Virus record (IMG/VR): IMGVR_UViG_3300021960_000516
Location: 1-23,655 of that record
Length of the DNA: 23,655 nucleotides
DNA from: a virus
Strand: one strand, 5' to 3'
The notes below the pieces were generated by a model that saw nothing but the letters and a program-made list of their open reading frames with translations, did not search any database and was not told the origin of the DNA. Positions within the stretch are counted from its first letter, which is position 1. Every line of letters starts with the position of its first letter. Below, in pieces: positions 5,050 to 12,676 of this stretch. A program made the position numbers and the translations under genes.

Positions 5050-7584
5050 ATGGCCACAAATTTTGACAAAGCGCTTTATCAGGCTCCACAGGGTCTTGAC
5101 CAATTGGGTGAGCAAGAAATGCCAATTGAGATCGAGATTGAAGATCCTGAGGCAGTTGAGATAGGTATTGATGGCCAGCCCATCCTACGTATTGAGCATG
5201 ATGAGAATGCCAAGGAAGATTTCTATAAGAATCTTGCTGAGGATATGGACTCTCAGGCGCTTGCAACTTTGTCTGGCGAGTTGATCGGTGACTATGACGC
5301 AGACGTGGCTAGTCGTAAAGATTGGGTGCAGACCTACGTTGATGGGTTGGAACTCTTGGGGATGAAACTGGAGGAGCGTAGCGAGCCGTGGGAGGGTGCT
5401 TGTGGTGTGTATCACCCCATCCTTGCTGAGTCAGTGGTCAAATTCCAAGCTGAGACCATGATGGAGACGTTCCCCGCCGCTGGTCCAGTTAAGAGCAAGA
5501 TCATCGGCAAAGAGACCCCCGAGAAGAAAAAGGCGGCTGAGCGTGTTCAAGATGATATGAACTATCAGCTTACCGAGGTAATGGTTGAGTATCGTCCCGA
5601 GCATGAGCGGCTTTTGTGGGGCTTGGGATTGGCTGGTAATGCGTTCAAAAAGGTCTATTTTGACCCTTCAATTGACCGGCAAGTAGCCATGTACGTCCCG
5701 GCTGAGGACGTGGTGGTGCCCTACGGAGCCTCAAGTCTTGAGGCAGCTGAGCGTGTGACTCATGTGATGCGCAAGACCGAGAATGATGTGCGCAAGCTAC
5801 AGCATGAGGGGTTTTACTTAAATATTGACTTGGGTGAGCCTCAGCAGGTCTTGGACGAGGTGGAGAAAAAGATTGCTGAGCGGCTGGGCTTTAGAGCTAC
5901 TGAGGACAACCGCTTCAAACTCCTTGAGATGCACGTTGACTTGGTGCTGCCGGGCGATGAGCACAAGGATGAGGATGGGGAAGAGACCGGTATTGCGCTA
6001 CCCTATATTGTGACGATAGAGAAGGGTACTACGCGCATTCTGGCTATTCGTAGGAATTGGAAAGAAGACGATGAAACTCATCAAAAACGTCAGCATTTTG
6101 TCCACTATCCCTACATCCCGGGCTTTGGCTTTTATGCGTTTGGTTTGATCCATCTGATCGGGGCATTTGCCAAGAGTGGCACGTCTATCCTGCGTCAGCT
6201 TGTTGATGCGGGTACGCTTTCTAACCTGCCCGGGGGTTTCAAGACCCGTGGGTTGCGAACCAAGGGTGACGATACTCCCATCTCCCCCGGAGAGTTCCGA
6301 GATGTGGACGTTCCTTCAGGCACTATGCGTGACAACATCATGCCCTTGCCTTACAAGGAGCCGAGCCAAGTTCTGGCTACATTGATGAATCAGATTATCC
6401 AAGATGGTCGTCGTTTTGCTGGAACGATGGACTTACAGATCTCTGATATGGGTTCCGCCGCTGCCCCAGTGGGCACCACTTTGGCAGTTCTTGAGCGGAC
6501 TTTAAAGACAATGAGTGCTGTCCAGGCACGCATTCATTACTCCATGAAACAAGAGTTCAAACTCTTGAAGGAGCTTATTAGAGATAACACACCTCCTGAC
6601 TATGCCTACGAGCCAGATACGGGCAGTAGGGCGGTAAAACAGTCAGACTATGACCAAGTCGATGTGATCCCTGTAAGTGACCCCAATGCGGCTACTATGG
6701 CGCAGAAGGTAGTCCAGTATCAAGCGGCTCTACAGTTGGCGCAGACTGCCCCCAATCTGTATGACTTGCCGTTGTTGCATCGCCAGATGCTTGATGTACT
6801 TGGCATCAAAAATTACCAGAAATTGGTGCCGATGCAGGACGATATGAAGCCGCGTGACCCAATTACGGAGAACATGGATATTTTGAGGCAAAAGCCGGTC
6901 AAGGCCTTTTTGTTCCAAGACCACCGTGCTCATATTGCCGTACATATGGCCGCAGCGCAAGACCCCCATATCCAGCAGCTTGTTTCTCAAAGTCCGCAGT
7001 TGGCTCAAGGTATTCAAGCCGCGTTGTCTGCTCACGTAGCTGAGCATTTGGCTATGGAGTACCGCAAGCAGATGGAGCAGGTTATGGGTATTACGCTACC
7101 CGCCTACGAGGAAGACCAAGACGAGGACATGTTGCCGCCAGAAATGGAGGTACAAGTGGCCCAACAAGCCGCCCAAGCAGCTCAACAACTGCTCCAGCAG
7201 CATCAGCAAGAGGCTCAAGCAGCTAAGGCACAGCAGCAGGCTCAAGACCCGCTTATTCAGCTTCAGCAGCAAGAACTCCAGATCAAGCAAGGCGATTTGC
7301 AACGTAAGGTGCAAAAGGACCAAACCGATGCTCAGCTCAAGGCTGCTCAGTTGGCTATCGAGCAAGCCAGAATTACAGCGCAGCAAGAGGCCGAGGGGTT
7401 CAAAGCAGCTGTACAAATGGAGAAAAACAAAGAAGATAGGGACCATAAACATCAGTCTGAAGGTTTTAGAACCATGGCTGATATTCACAAGCTTGAAGCG
7501 CAGCAGCGTCATCAGATGCAACAGCAACGCATGCTGGAGCAGCGTCGTCAAGCACAGGAAAAACCGAAAGAGAAGGCTAAATGA
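5050..7584 (+). CDS. Portal protein, P22-like, 844 aa
   Basis: It forms the dodecameric ring at one head vertex through which DNA enters and leaves. The start at 5050 has GAGGTG six bases upstream. The N-terminal 60 residues are acidic. The central part resembles podoviral P22-type portals: EPWEGACGVYHPILAESVVKF (about 114-134), a lysine-rich segment after TFPAAGP, the YVPAEDVVVPYGA stretch and the long helix with GSAAAPVGTTLAVLER (about 468-483). From about residue 690 the protein is an exceptionally Gln/Ala-rich coiled coil to the C-terminus, comparable in place to the barrel extension of P22 gp1, but this protein is longer than P22 gp1 (725 aa). It lies between terminase and scaffold genes and overlaps the next gene by ATGA. 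Confidence 0.93.
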   Translation: MATNFDKALYQAPQGLDQLGEQEMPIEIEIEDPEAVEIGIDGQPILRIEHDENAKEDFYKNLAEDMDSQALATLSGELIGDYDADVASRKDWVQTYVDGLELLGMKLEERSEPWEGACGVYHPILAESVVKFQAETMMETFPAAGPVKSKIIGKETPEKKKAAERVQDDMNYQLTEVMVEYRPEHERLLWGLGLAGNAFKKVYFDPSIDRQVAMYVPAEDVVVPYGASSLEAAERVTHVMRKTENDVRKLQHEGFYLNIDLGEPQQVLDEVEKKIAERLGFRATEDNRFKLLEMHVDLVLPGDEHKDEDGEETGIALPYIVTIEKGTTRILAIRRNWKEDDETHQKRQHFVHYPYIPGFGFYAFGLIHLIGAFAKSGTSILRQLVDAGTLSNLPGGFKTRGLRTKGDDTPISPGEFRDVDVPSGTMRDNIMPLPYKEPSQVLATLMNQIIQDGRRFAGTMDLQISDMGSAAAPVGTTLAVLERTLKTMSAVQARIHYSMKQEFKLLKELIRDNTPPDYAYEPDTGSRAVKQSDYDQVDVIPVSDPNAATMAQKVVQYQAALQLAQTAPNLYDLPLLHRQMLDVLGIKNYQKLVPMQDDMKPRDPITENMDILRQKPVKAFLFQDHRAHIAVHMAAAQDPHIQQLVSQSPQLAQGIQAALSAHVAEHLAMEYRKQMEQVMGITLPAYEEDQDEDMLPPEMEVQVAQQAAQAAQQLLQQHQQEAQAAKAQQQAQDPLIQLQQQELQIKQGDLQRKVQKDQTDAQLKAAQLAIEQARITAQQEAEGFKAAVQMEKNKEDRDHKHQSEGFRTMADIHKLEAQQRHQMQQQRMLEQRRQAQEKPKEKAK

Positions 7585-7784
7585 GTTATGAAATCCTTCA
7601 AGCCACGGGTGTGGTCTTGAAACAAATTGACGAAAGAGTCAAACAACTCGAAGAAGCAATTGGGCGTAAAGCGGCCAAAAGCTTTGACGAGTATTGCGGG
7701 ATGTGTGGGGAAATTAAAGGTCTGCTCACCGCCCGCAACTTAATCACAGACCTTACAAAACGTATGGAGCAACTTGATGAGTGA
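7581..7784 (+). CDS. Small coiled-coil protein, 67 aa
   Basis: I do not recognise a family. The protein is almost entirely helical with two heptad-like stretches (VVLKQIDERVKQLEEAI and LITDLTKRMEQLDE) separated by a cysteine pair in CGMCGE (about 40-45). Its start overlaps the portal stop as ATGA and its end overlaps the GroES-like start, so it is translationally coupled to both. No separate ribosome binding site is needed. A small head-assembly or portal-associated factor is plausible from position. The CxxC alone is too little to call a metal site. Confidence 0.8.
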   Translation: MSYEILQATGVVLKQIDERVKQLEEAIGRKAAKSFDEYCGMCGEIKGLLTARNLITDLTKRMEQLDE

Positions 7785-8184
7785 AACACTCGATCTCAGC
7801 AGTGCTGTGGACTTGTCCCAGATACTGCACAAACGAGAAGAAGAGAAGGCACGACAACTACCAAAACCCACTGGGTACAAGATTCTCTGCGCCATTCCTG
7901 ATCAGGAAAAGGAGTATGAGAGTGGTCTGGTAAAGGCCGATCAAACCATTCGCTATGATGAACTGCTTACTACAGTGCTATTTGTAGTCGATTTGGGATC
8001 TGATTGTTACCTTGACAAGGCCAAATTCCCCACCGGTCCGTGGTGCAAGAAAGGCGATTTCATTTTGGTTCGCCCCAATTCTGGTACTCGTCTGGTGATT
8101 CATGGCCGCGAGTTTCGCATTATTAACGACGATTCTGTCGAAGGTATAGTGGAAGATCCTCGTGGTATTAAACGTTCTTCATAA
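7777..8184 (+). CDS. GroES-like co-chaperonin, 135 aa
   Basis: It probably caps host GroEL (or a phage-adapted GroEL chamber) and helps fold the major capsid protein, as gp31 does for T4. From residue 32 the sequence follows the Cpn10 barrel: PTGYKILCAIPDQ as first strand, ESGLVKADQT (about 48-57) at the place of the GroEL-binding mobile loop with its I-V-L type tripeptide, TVLFVVDLGSD for the V-x-x-V-G strand, then CKKGDFILVRPNSGTRLVI (90-108) and EFRIINDDSVEGIVED, matching the typical GDRVLF...GTEVKI...YLILREDDILAVIE order. It is longer than bacterial GroES (about 97 aa) because of a 30-residue N-terminal extension and an insertion near 75-88. The start is ATG 7777 with GGAG eight bases upstream. 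The call is from pattern only. Confidence 0.75.
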   Translation: MSETLDLSSAVDLSQILHKREEEKARQLPKPTGYKILCAIPDQEKEYESGLVKADQTIRYDELLTTVLFVVDLGSDCYLDKAKFPTGPWCKKGDFILVRPNSGTRLVIHGREFRIINDDSVEGIVEDPRGIKRSS

Positions 8185-8194
8185 GGAGACGACT

Positions 8195-9181
8195 ATGGCA
8201 ACGTTCAAAGGTGAAAATTTTAAATTTCCTGATGAAGATCAGGGTAAACCCGAAGAGGAATTGAAAATTGAGGTTGAAGGTGAGGGTGATGAAGACGATA
8301 TAAAGATTGAAGTCGTCGATACCACTCCCCCCGAAGATCGCAATGTCGAACCTCTCAACGAGGATATAAAGCAGGAGTTGGAAAAAGCAGATACTTCTGC
8401 TGATTACAGCCATAATGTCAAAACCAAGTTCAAGCAATATAAAAAGGCTTGGCACGATGAACGTCGTGCAAAAGAAGCAGCATTGCGTGAACAGCAGGAG
8501 GCTTTGACTGTTGCCCAAAAGATACTTGACGAAAACAAGCGTCTCAAGGGAATGCTTCAGACTGGTGAGAAAGAGTTACTTAGCACTTATAAGTCTTCGG
8601 CTAAGCTGGAGCTTGAGAAAGCTGAGCGCTCGTACTCAGAAGCGTACGATATGGGTGATAAAGATAAGCTAATTGAGGCCCAAAAAGAGCTTATCCGAGC
8701 CCAAAATAAGATAGATCAGGCAGAAAAGTTTAAACCAGCTTTACAAGAACCTGAAAATGATGTACAAATAGAGCAGAAGCAGGTTTCGCAAGAACCTCAA
8801 ATGGACGCCAAAGTGGCTGCATGGGTTTCTCAAAACCCCTGGTTTATGGATCCATCCAAGATCAGAATGCGCAGATATGCTGAAGGTGTTCATGAGGAAC
8901 TAGCAGGCCGCTACGGACGAGCCTTTATTGGCACGGACGAGTACTTTAAGGCAATTGACCGAGAAGTACGAACAGTATTCTCCAACGAGTTTGGAGGTAC
9001 ACAAAATGATGACGATAACCAAACGTCACAACGCCAGAAACCAAGCACGGTGGTTGCCCCTGCGAAGCGCAGCACTGCCCCTAAAAAGGTAACGCTCACT
9101 CGTGAGCAGGTCAGCTTGGCCAAGAAACTTGGAATCACCCCCGAGCAGTATGCCCGGGAAATGTCAAAATTGGAGGCCTAA
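8195..9181 (+). CDS. Capsid scaffolding protein, 328 aa
   Basis: It acts inside the prohead to direct capsid assembly and leaves or is degraded before DNA fills the head. The N-terminal 65 residues are extremely acidic (EVEGEGDEDDIKIEVVD). A long charged coiled coil follows (about residues 75-185), then a Gln-rich linker, a short conserved-looking domain (WVSQNPWFMDPSKIRMRRYA) and a basic C-terminal helix (KKVTLTREQVSLAKKLGITP), typical of scaffold C-termini that touch the capsid protein. The start at 8195 is chosen because AAGGAG lies eight bases upstream; the frame is open further upstream inside the previous gene. The order portal, co-chaperonin, scaffold, capsid supports it. Confidence 0.85.
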   Translation: MATFKGENFKFPDEDQGKPEEELKIEVEGEGDEDDIKIEVVDTTPPEDRNVEPLNEDIKQELEKADTSADYSHNVKTKFKQYKKAWHDERRAKEAALREQQEALTVAQKILDENKRLKGMLQTGEKELLSTYKSSAKLELEKAERSYSEAYDMGDKDKLIEAQKELIRAQNKIDQAEKFKPALQEPENDVQIEQKQVSQEPQMDAKVAAWVSQNPWFMDPSKIRMRRYAEGVHEELAGRYGRAFIGTDEYFKAIDREVRTVFSNEFGGTQNDDDNQTSQRQKPSTVVAPAKRSTAPKKVTLTREQVSLAKKLGITPEQYAREMSKLEA

Positions 9182-9182
9182 A

Positions 9183-9629
9183 ATGGGCGAAAACAGATTA
9201 GAACGCGAGATGGCTAGTCGGCAAAATTCAGAGCGGCCCAAGCAGTGGCAGCAACCTGAACTTTTGCCTGAACCTGACAAGGCTCCTGGCTTTGCGTACC
9301 GATGGATCCGTGTTGCAACTCTTAACCAGAATGATCCCCGCAACTTGTCGGCCAAACTCCGAGAAGGCTGGGAACCCGTTGGAATTGAAGAGCAACCGAA
9401 ATTTCAACTGCTAGTCGATCCCGATAGTCGTTTTAAAAACAATATTGAGATCGGCGGATTGTTGCTTTGCAAAACTCCGGTTGAGTTTGTTGAACAGCGT
9501 AATGCTTTTTATCAAAATCAGTCCGAAGCGCAGACCACTGCTGTAGACAACAATTTAATGCGCCAGAGTGACCCAAGGATGCCGATCTTCCAAGAACGGA
9601 AATCCTCGACTAGCTTTGGTAAAGGTTAA
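9183..9629 (+). CDS. Conserved head-region protein, 148 aa
   Basis: The precise role is unknown; by place it is a head or prohead component. The N-terminal 40 residues are charged and probably disordered. The core reads AYRWIRVATLNQNDPRNLSAK and then REGWEPVGIEEQP, a pattern I associate with a protein lying between scaffold and capsid genes in many aquatic podoviruses, followed by a GGLLLCKTPVEFVEQR segment and a Ser/Lys tail. The start at 9183 has GGAGG about seven bases upstream and begins just after the scaffold stop codon. An open frame from 9102 inside the scaffold gene is rejected. It has no membrane segment or enzyme motif. Confidence 0.85.
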   Translation: MGENRLEREMASRQNSERPKQWQQPELLPEPDKAPGFAYRWIRVATLNQNDPRNLSAKLREGWEPVGIEEQPKFQLLVDPDSRFKNNIEIGGLLLCKTPVEFVEQRNAFYQNQSEAQTTAVDNNLMRQSDPRMPIFQERKSSTSFGKG

Positions 9630-9649
9630 AAATCTTTTAGGAGCTTAAC

Positions 9650-10228
9650 ATGGCTTATCCCACCGTTAGCGCCCCTTACGGCTTCCGCCCCATCAATAGT
9701 ATTGGTGGCACTCCGTATGCGGGTTCTACTCGCCTAGTGCCGATTGACTCCGGCGCTATGTATACCGGCGATCTCGTCGAAATGCTGTCTAGCGGCAAAT
9801 GTAAAGTTGTTGCTGATGGTACCGCTGCCCCTCAAGCACTTGGTGTTTGTGTGGGTGTTCAGTACACCAACTCATCGGGTCAAACCGTTCAAGCCCAGTA
9901 CGCTCCGTCGTCTGGTGTGACCAACGCTACCGCCTATGTGGTTGATGATCCCCGCGCCCTGTTCCAAGTGGCTGTTGTGTCTTCTGGCACGACTATCGCT
10001 TCCTTGGGTCGCACTGCTGTTGGTCAGAACACTTCGGTGATTCTGAACGCTGGCAATGCCAACACCGGCGATTCTGCTCAGGCTATTGACGACACTACCG
10101 CTACCACCAATACGCTACCCATTCGTATTGTGGACGTTGTGCCTGCAACTGCTACCGGCAGCGATGCGTATGTGGAGATGGTCGTCAAGATCAACACCCA
10201 TACTTATAACAACACCACAGGCGTCTAA
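9650..10228 (+). CDS. Probable capsid-associated (decoration-type) structural protein, 192 aa
   Basis: The protein is rich in Ser, Thr, Gly, Ala and Val, almost without long helices, and looks all-beta, as expected for a capsid surface or cementing protein. The N-terminal part (APYGFRPINSIGGTPYAGST, then RLVPIDSGA...YTGDLVEM) is a pattern I recognise from proteins just upstream of the major capsid protein in aquatic phages. The ribosome binding site is AGGAG about eight bases upstream. Only 10 bases separate it from the capsid gene, which implies co-transcription and probably similar abundance. A head fibre or minor capsid protein is the alternative. Confidence 0.75.
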   Translation: MAYPTVSAPYGFRPINSIGGTPYAGSTRLVPIDSGAMYTGDLVEMLSSGKCKVVADGTAAPQALGVCVGVQYTNSSGQTVQAQYAPSSGVTNATAYVVDDPRALFQVAVVSSGTTIASLGRTAVGQNTSVILNAGNANTGDSAQAIDDTTATTNTLPIRIVDVVPATATGSDAYVEMVVKINTHTYNNTTGV

Positions 10229-10238
10229 GGAGTAAATC

Positions 10239-11147
10239 ATGGCAATTAGTCGCGCACAACTGCTCAAGGAATTGCTCCCCGGCCTGAATGCTTTGTTCGG
10301 CCTTGAGTACGCCAAGTATGGCGAAGAGCACAAGGAAATCTACGAAACCGAAACTTCGGAGCGTAGTTTTGAAGAGGAAACCAAGCTGTCTGGCTTCAGC
10401 GCCGCACCGGTGAAGAACGAAGGTTCTGCCATCGCGTACGACAATGGCCAAGAAGCCTGGACTGCTCGATATACCCACGAGACCATCGCTATGGGTTTCA
10501 GCTTGACTGAAGAGGCTATTGAGGACAACCTCTATGACTCTCTGTCGGCTCGTTACACCAAGGCGCTGGCCCGCTCGATGGCCTATACCAAGCAGGTAAA
10601 AGCTGCCGCTGTATTGAACAATGGCTTCTCTGCTAGCTACCCCGGTGGCGACGGAGTTGCTCTGTTCTCTGCATCGCACCCTCTGGTGTCTGGTGGTACC
10701 AACAGCAACATCCCCACTACCCCTGCTGACCTGAACGAGACTTCTCTGGAAGCCGCCGTTATTCAGATTAGCTTGTGGACTGATGAGCGTTCGCTGCTGA
10801 TCGCTGCTAAGCCCAAGAAACTGATTGTGCCCCCGGCACTCCAGTTCGTCGCTACCCGTCTGCTGGATACCGAACTCCGTGTTGGTACTGCTGACAACGA
10901 CATCAACGCACTGAAGAACAATGGTTCCATCCCTGATGGCTACACCATTAACCACTTCTTGACCGATACAAACGCATGGTTCCTGACCACTGACGTTCCT
11001 AACGGCATGAAGCACTTTGTGCGTACCCCGTTGCAGCAGTCTATGGACGGCGACTTCGATACCGGCAACGTCCGTTACAAGTCTCGTGAGCGTTACAGCT
11101 TTGGCTGGAGCGATCCGCTGGGCATGTACGGCTCTCAAGGAGCCTGA
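10239..11147 (+). CDS. Major capsid protein, 302 aa (Mu gpT-like type)
   Basis: It is the main shell protein. Length and pattern fit HK97-fold capsid proteins of the Mu gpT-like type: an N-terminal helix (LLKELLPGLNALFGLEY), the extended segment (ETSERSFEEETKLSGFSAAP), the long spine helix region (LTEEAIEDNLYDSLSARYTKALARSMAYTKQ), a central loop with LFSASHPLVSGGTNSN, then AKPKKLIVPPALQFVATRLL and the C-terminal YSFGWSDPLGMYGS. The start has AAGGAG about eight bases upstream. It is the last gene before a strong terminator and uses more G/C-ending codons than the downstream fibre region, consistent with high expression. It follows the scaffold and decoration-type genes. Confidence 0.9.
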   Translation: MAISRAQLLKELLPGLNALFGLEYAKYGEEHKEIYETETSERSFEEETKLSGFSAAPVKNEGSAIAYDNGQEAWTARYTHETIAMGFSLTEEAIEDNLYDSLSARYTKALARSMAYTKQVKAAAVLNNGFSASYPGGDGVALFSASHPLVSGGTNSNIPTTPADLNETSLEAAVIQISLWTDERSLLIAAKPKKLIVPPALQFVATRLLDTELRVGTADNDINALKNNGSIPDGYTINHFLTDTNAWFLTTDVPNGMKHFVRTPLQQSMDGDFDTGNVRYKSRERYSFGWSDPLGMYGSQGA

Positions 11148-11150
11148 TGG

Positions 11151-11180
11151 AAGGGGGGCCTTGTGCCCCCTTTTCTTTTA
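11151..11180 (+). terminator. Intrinsic terminator behind the major capsid gene
   Basis: The stem GGGGGC (11154-11159) / GCCCCC (11165-11170) has a five-base loop followed by TTTTCTTTT. It lies three bases after the capsid stop codon and closes the packaging/head unit. Confidence 0.92.
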
Positions 11181-11189
11181 GTGTATATT
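11161..11189 (+). promoter_or_regulatory. Candidate promoter overlapping the capsid terminator
   Basis: TTGTGC (11161-11166), 17 bases, TATATT (11184-11189): the -10 matches the sigma-70 consensus at five of six positions, the -35 at three of six. The -35 lies in the terminator loop and stem. It would restart transcription for the downstream structural genes. The call is weak and rests on spacing and place. Confidence 0.35.
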
Positions 11190-11237
11190 GCAATTATTCC
11201 GGGGTTTCCGGTGTTTCTGACAGTCCCGGCTGACGAC

Positions 11238-11273
11238 ATGCAGACAGAACACCCAAACATTACTCGCATGTGA
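11238..11273 (+). CDS. Possible leader mini-ORF, 11 codons
   Basis: ATG at 11238 opens MQTEHPNITRM and stops with TGA at 11271-11273. The stop overlaps the GAGG ribosome binding site of the next gene, whose ATG is at 11281. This spacing would couple translation of the next gene to that of the short peptide. There is no clear Shine-Dalgarno for the mini-ORF, so it may equally be untranslated leader. Confidence 0.25.
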   Translation: MQTEHPNITRM

Positions 11274-11280
11274 GGAAATA

Positions 11281-11469
11281 ATGGCTCAAACTACGTTTTC
11301 TGGCCCGGTAAACCTTGGCGTTTTCACCGTTGCCACCGCTCCCACTACCGCTTCTACTGGCTCTATTGCTTACTTTAGCAACGGTGCTGCTGGCTCCCCC
11401 GTGTTGGCTTTCTATAATGGAACCAACTGGCTGCGCGTAGATACTCTGGCTGCTATCTCGGCTTCTTAA
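11281..11469 (+). CDS. Small virion-type protein, 62 aa
   Basis: I recognise the style, not a characterised family. The C-terminal half (TGSIAYFSNGAAGSPVLAFY then NGTNWLRVDT) is the short beta motif seen at the tips of many phage fibre and head-fibre proteins, in which a small domain ends in a 'data/space available ... G-T-N-W' strand. The N-terminal part (TTFSGPVNLGVFTVATAPT) is a polar beta segment. The ribosome binding site GAGGAAA is clear. It is the first gene after the terminator and candidate promoter. Without its own long shaft it may sit as a small decoration or fibre component. Confidence 0.75.
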   Translation: MAQTTFSGPVNLGVFTVATAPTTASTGSIAYFSNGAAGSPVLAFYNGTNWLRVDTLAAISAS

Positions 11470-11482
11470 TTAGGAGCATCAA

Positions 11483-11758
11483 ATGATGCAAACCGACATA
11501 AAAACCGCAATAGCGTCTGGTAACGGCACTATTTATGCTGACCGAACTCGTGTTCGCGGCTTGCTTGTTGTTCCCGGCTCTAGCGTAGGCTTAATTGTTT
11601 TACGTGACGGCGGTGGTAGCGGCACAGTTATGTTCTCCATACCCACTCTTGCTAGTGGAACTCCTTTCTCGGTGCTTGTTCCGGGCGAAGGCGTTTTGTT
11701 TAGCACAGATGTTTATGGGGCAATGAGCAATGCTGCTGTAACGGTGATGTATGGCTAA
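11483..11758 (+). CDS. Small beta-rich structural protein, 91 aa
   Basis: The function is unknown. The protein is all-beta in character: TIYADRTRVRGLLVVPGSSV, then IVLRDGGGSGTVMFSIPTL and a C-terminal VLVPGEGVLFSTDVYGAM. I associate this pattern with small conserved virion proteins of aquatic phages. AGGAG stands about six bases before the first of two adjacent ATG codons (11483 and 11486); either could be used. Its stop overlaps the start of the next gene by eight bases, so the two are probably coupled. It has no signal or membrane segment. Confidence 0.75.
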   Translation: MMQTDIKTAIASGNGTIYADRTRVRGLLVVPGSSVGLIVLRDGGGSGTVMFSIPTLASGTPFSVLVPGEGVLFSTDVYGAMSNAAVTVMYG

Positions 11759-12005
11759 GTCCCCAGCATGGCAGAGGAAAGAAGGCAAGAATCCCAAGGG
11801 CGGCTTGAACGCCAAGGGACGAGCCTCTTACAACAAAGCAAACCCGGGGAAACCGGGCTTGAAACCTCCGCAGCCGGAAGGCGGCAGCAGGCGAGACTCT
11901 TTTTGCGCCCGTATGAGCGGGATGAAAAAGAAGCTAACGAGCGAAAAAACCGCAAAAGACCCCAATTCGAGGATTAACAAGAGCCTGCGGGCGTGGAACT
12001 GTTGA
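11751..12005 (+). CDS. Conserved small basic Cys-containing phage protein, 84 aa (DUF6321-like)
   Basis: The sequence from the N-terminus (SPAWQRKEGKNPKGGLNAKG) through PPQPEGGSRRDSFCARMSGM to KDPNSRINKSLRAWNC is a highly recurring pattern in tailed phages of water and soil; I believe it corresponds to DUF6321, from memory only. It is very basic, rich in Gly, Lys, Arg and Ser, and has two cysteines, one in the FCARM motif and one at the C-terminus. No function is established that I know of. Small size, charge and placement among structural genes suggest a virion DNA-binding or head-associated protein. The start lies inside the previous gene (eight-base overlap), implying coupled translation. 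Confidence 0.85.
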   Translation: MAKSPAWQRKEGKNPKGGLNAKGRASYNKANPGKPGLKPPQPEGGSRRDSFCARMSGMKKKLTSEKTAKDPNSRINKSLRAWNC

Positions 12006-12006
12006 A

Positions 12007-12261
12007 ATGGACATTCAACTAGCCGTCTGGAATATTCTGTTAACCACGTTTATCGGGTTGATAGGATGGAACATGCGTGAAAAATCAGAAGAATTGTCGC
12101 GTCTTTCTATTTTGCTGAACAAGACCCGGGAAGAAATTGCCCGGGATAACGTCACTCAAGCAGAAGTTGACAAGATTGTTAGCCATATTGATTCTCGCTT
12201 TGACAAGTTAAGTGACAAGCTTGATGCCTTTATCAAGGAGTCAAAAAGTGCCCTCCGTTAG
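12007..12261 (+). CDS. Small membrane-anchored coiled-coil protein, 84 aa
   Basis: One hydrophobic segment (about residues 5-22, AVWNILLTTFIGLIGW) is followed by a charged coiled coil (EKSEELSRLSILLNKTREEI and DSRFDKLSDKLDAFIKES). The topology, one N-terminal helix with a cytoplasmic or periplasmic coiled coil, recurs in small phage proteins near tail genes. It is also the shape of some holin-like and Rz-like lysis proteins. No endolysin gene is next to it, so a lysis role is only a possibility; an ejected or tail-associated membrane protein is another. No strong Shine-Dalgarno precedes the ATG, which stands one base after the previous stop codon. Confidence 0.7.
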   Translation: MDIQLAVWNILLTTFIGLIGWNMREKSEELSRLSILLNKTREEIARDNVTQAEVDKIVSHIDSRFDKLSDKLDAFIKESKSALR

Positions 12262-12676
12262 CAAGAAGCAACGCAATTTCATGGCAGCTGTGGCGCATAA
12301 CCCAGAATTTGCCAAGAAAGCTGGGGTACCCATGTCTGTGGGTAAAGAATTTAACCAAGCGGACAAAGGCCGCAAATTTGCAAAAGGTGGTGATATGAAA
12401 GACTCTAAAGCAATGGCTAAAAAAGAAATCTCGTTCATGGAAAAGAAGGGCGCACCTAAGTCCATGATTAAACACGAGAAGGCAGAGTACGGAATGAAGA
12501 AAGGTGGTATTGCCTCCTCTCTGAAAGCCCACGCTGCTGCTCCCGCTTCCAAAGCCCACGCAGGCATGAAATCCGGTGGTTTGGCGGCTGGTCATAAGTC
12601 CGCAGACGGCATTGTTTCTAAGGGCAAAACCAAGGGCATGCAAGTCACCATGAGGAAAGGCGGGATGTGCAAATGA
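12248..12676 (+). CDS. DUF3008-like basic protein with Lys/Gly repeats, 142 aa
   Basis: The N-terminus (VSKKQRNFMAAVAHNPEFAK through VGKEF) is the DUF3008-type pattern common in aquatic phages; the family has no firm function that I know of. The rest is Lys/Gly/Ala-rich: FAKGGD, KAMAKKEISFMEKKGAPKSM, YGMKKGGIA, GMKSGGLA, then the shared motif ADGIVSKGKTKG (119-130) and a terminal MRKGGMCK. A GTG start at 12248 is chosen because AAGGAG lies seven bases upstream; the open frame upstream overlaps the previous gene and lacks a ribosome binding site. It overlaps the previous gene by 14 bases and the next by ATGA. A strongly basic, low-complexity virion or DNA-binding protein is likely. Confidence 0.8.
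   Translation: MPSVSKKQRNFMAAVAHNPEFAKKAGVPMSVGKEFNQADKGRKFAKGGDMKDSKAMAKKEISFMEKKGAPKSMIKHEKAEYGMKKGGIASSLKAHAAAPASKAHAGMKSGGLAAGHKSADGIVSKGKTKGMQVTMRKGGMCK

Noticed and set aside
7096-7551. A 151-residue Leu-rich open frame on the minus strand
   Set aside because: It is the complement of the Gln-rich portal tail (CAG/CAA read as CTG/TTG). The Leu-rich 'membrane protein' look is an artefact.
10191-11138. A 315-residue open frame on the minus strand opposite the capsid gene
   Set aside because: It lies fully antisense to the well-supported capsid gene, has no ribosome binding site and shows no recognisable pattern; it is a by-product of codon bias in the capsid gene.
12007-12261. Calling the TM/coiled-coil protein a holin or Rz-type lysis protein
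   Set aside because: Topology alone allows it, but no endolysin or spanin partner is nearby; it is kept as a membrane-anchored protein of unknown role.
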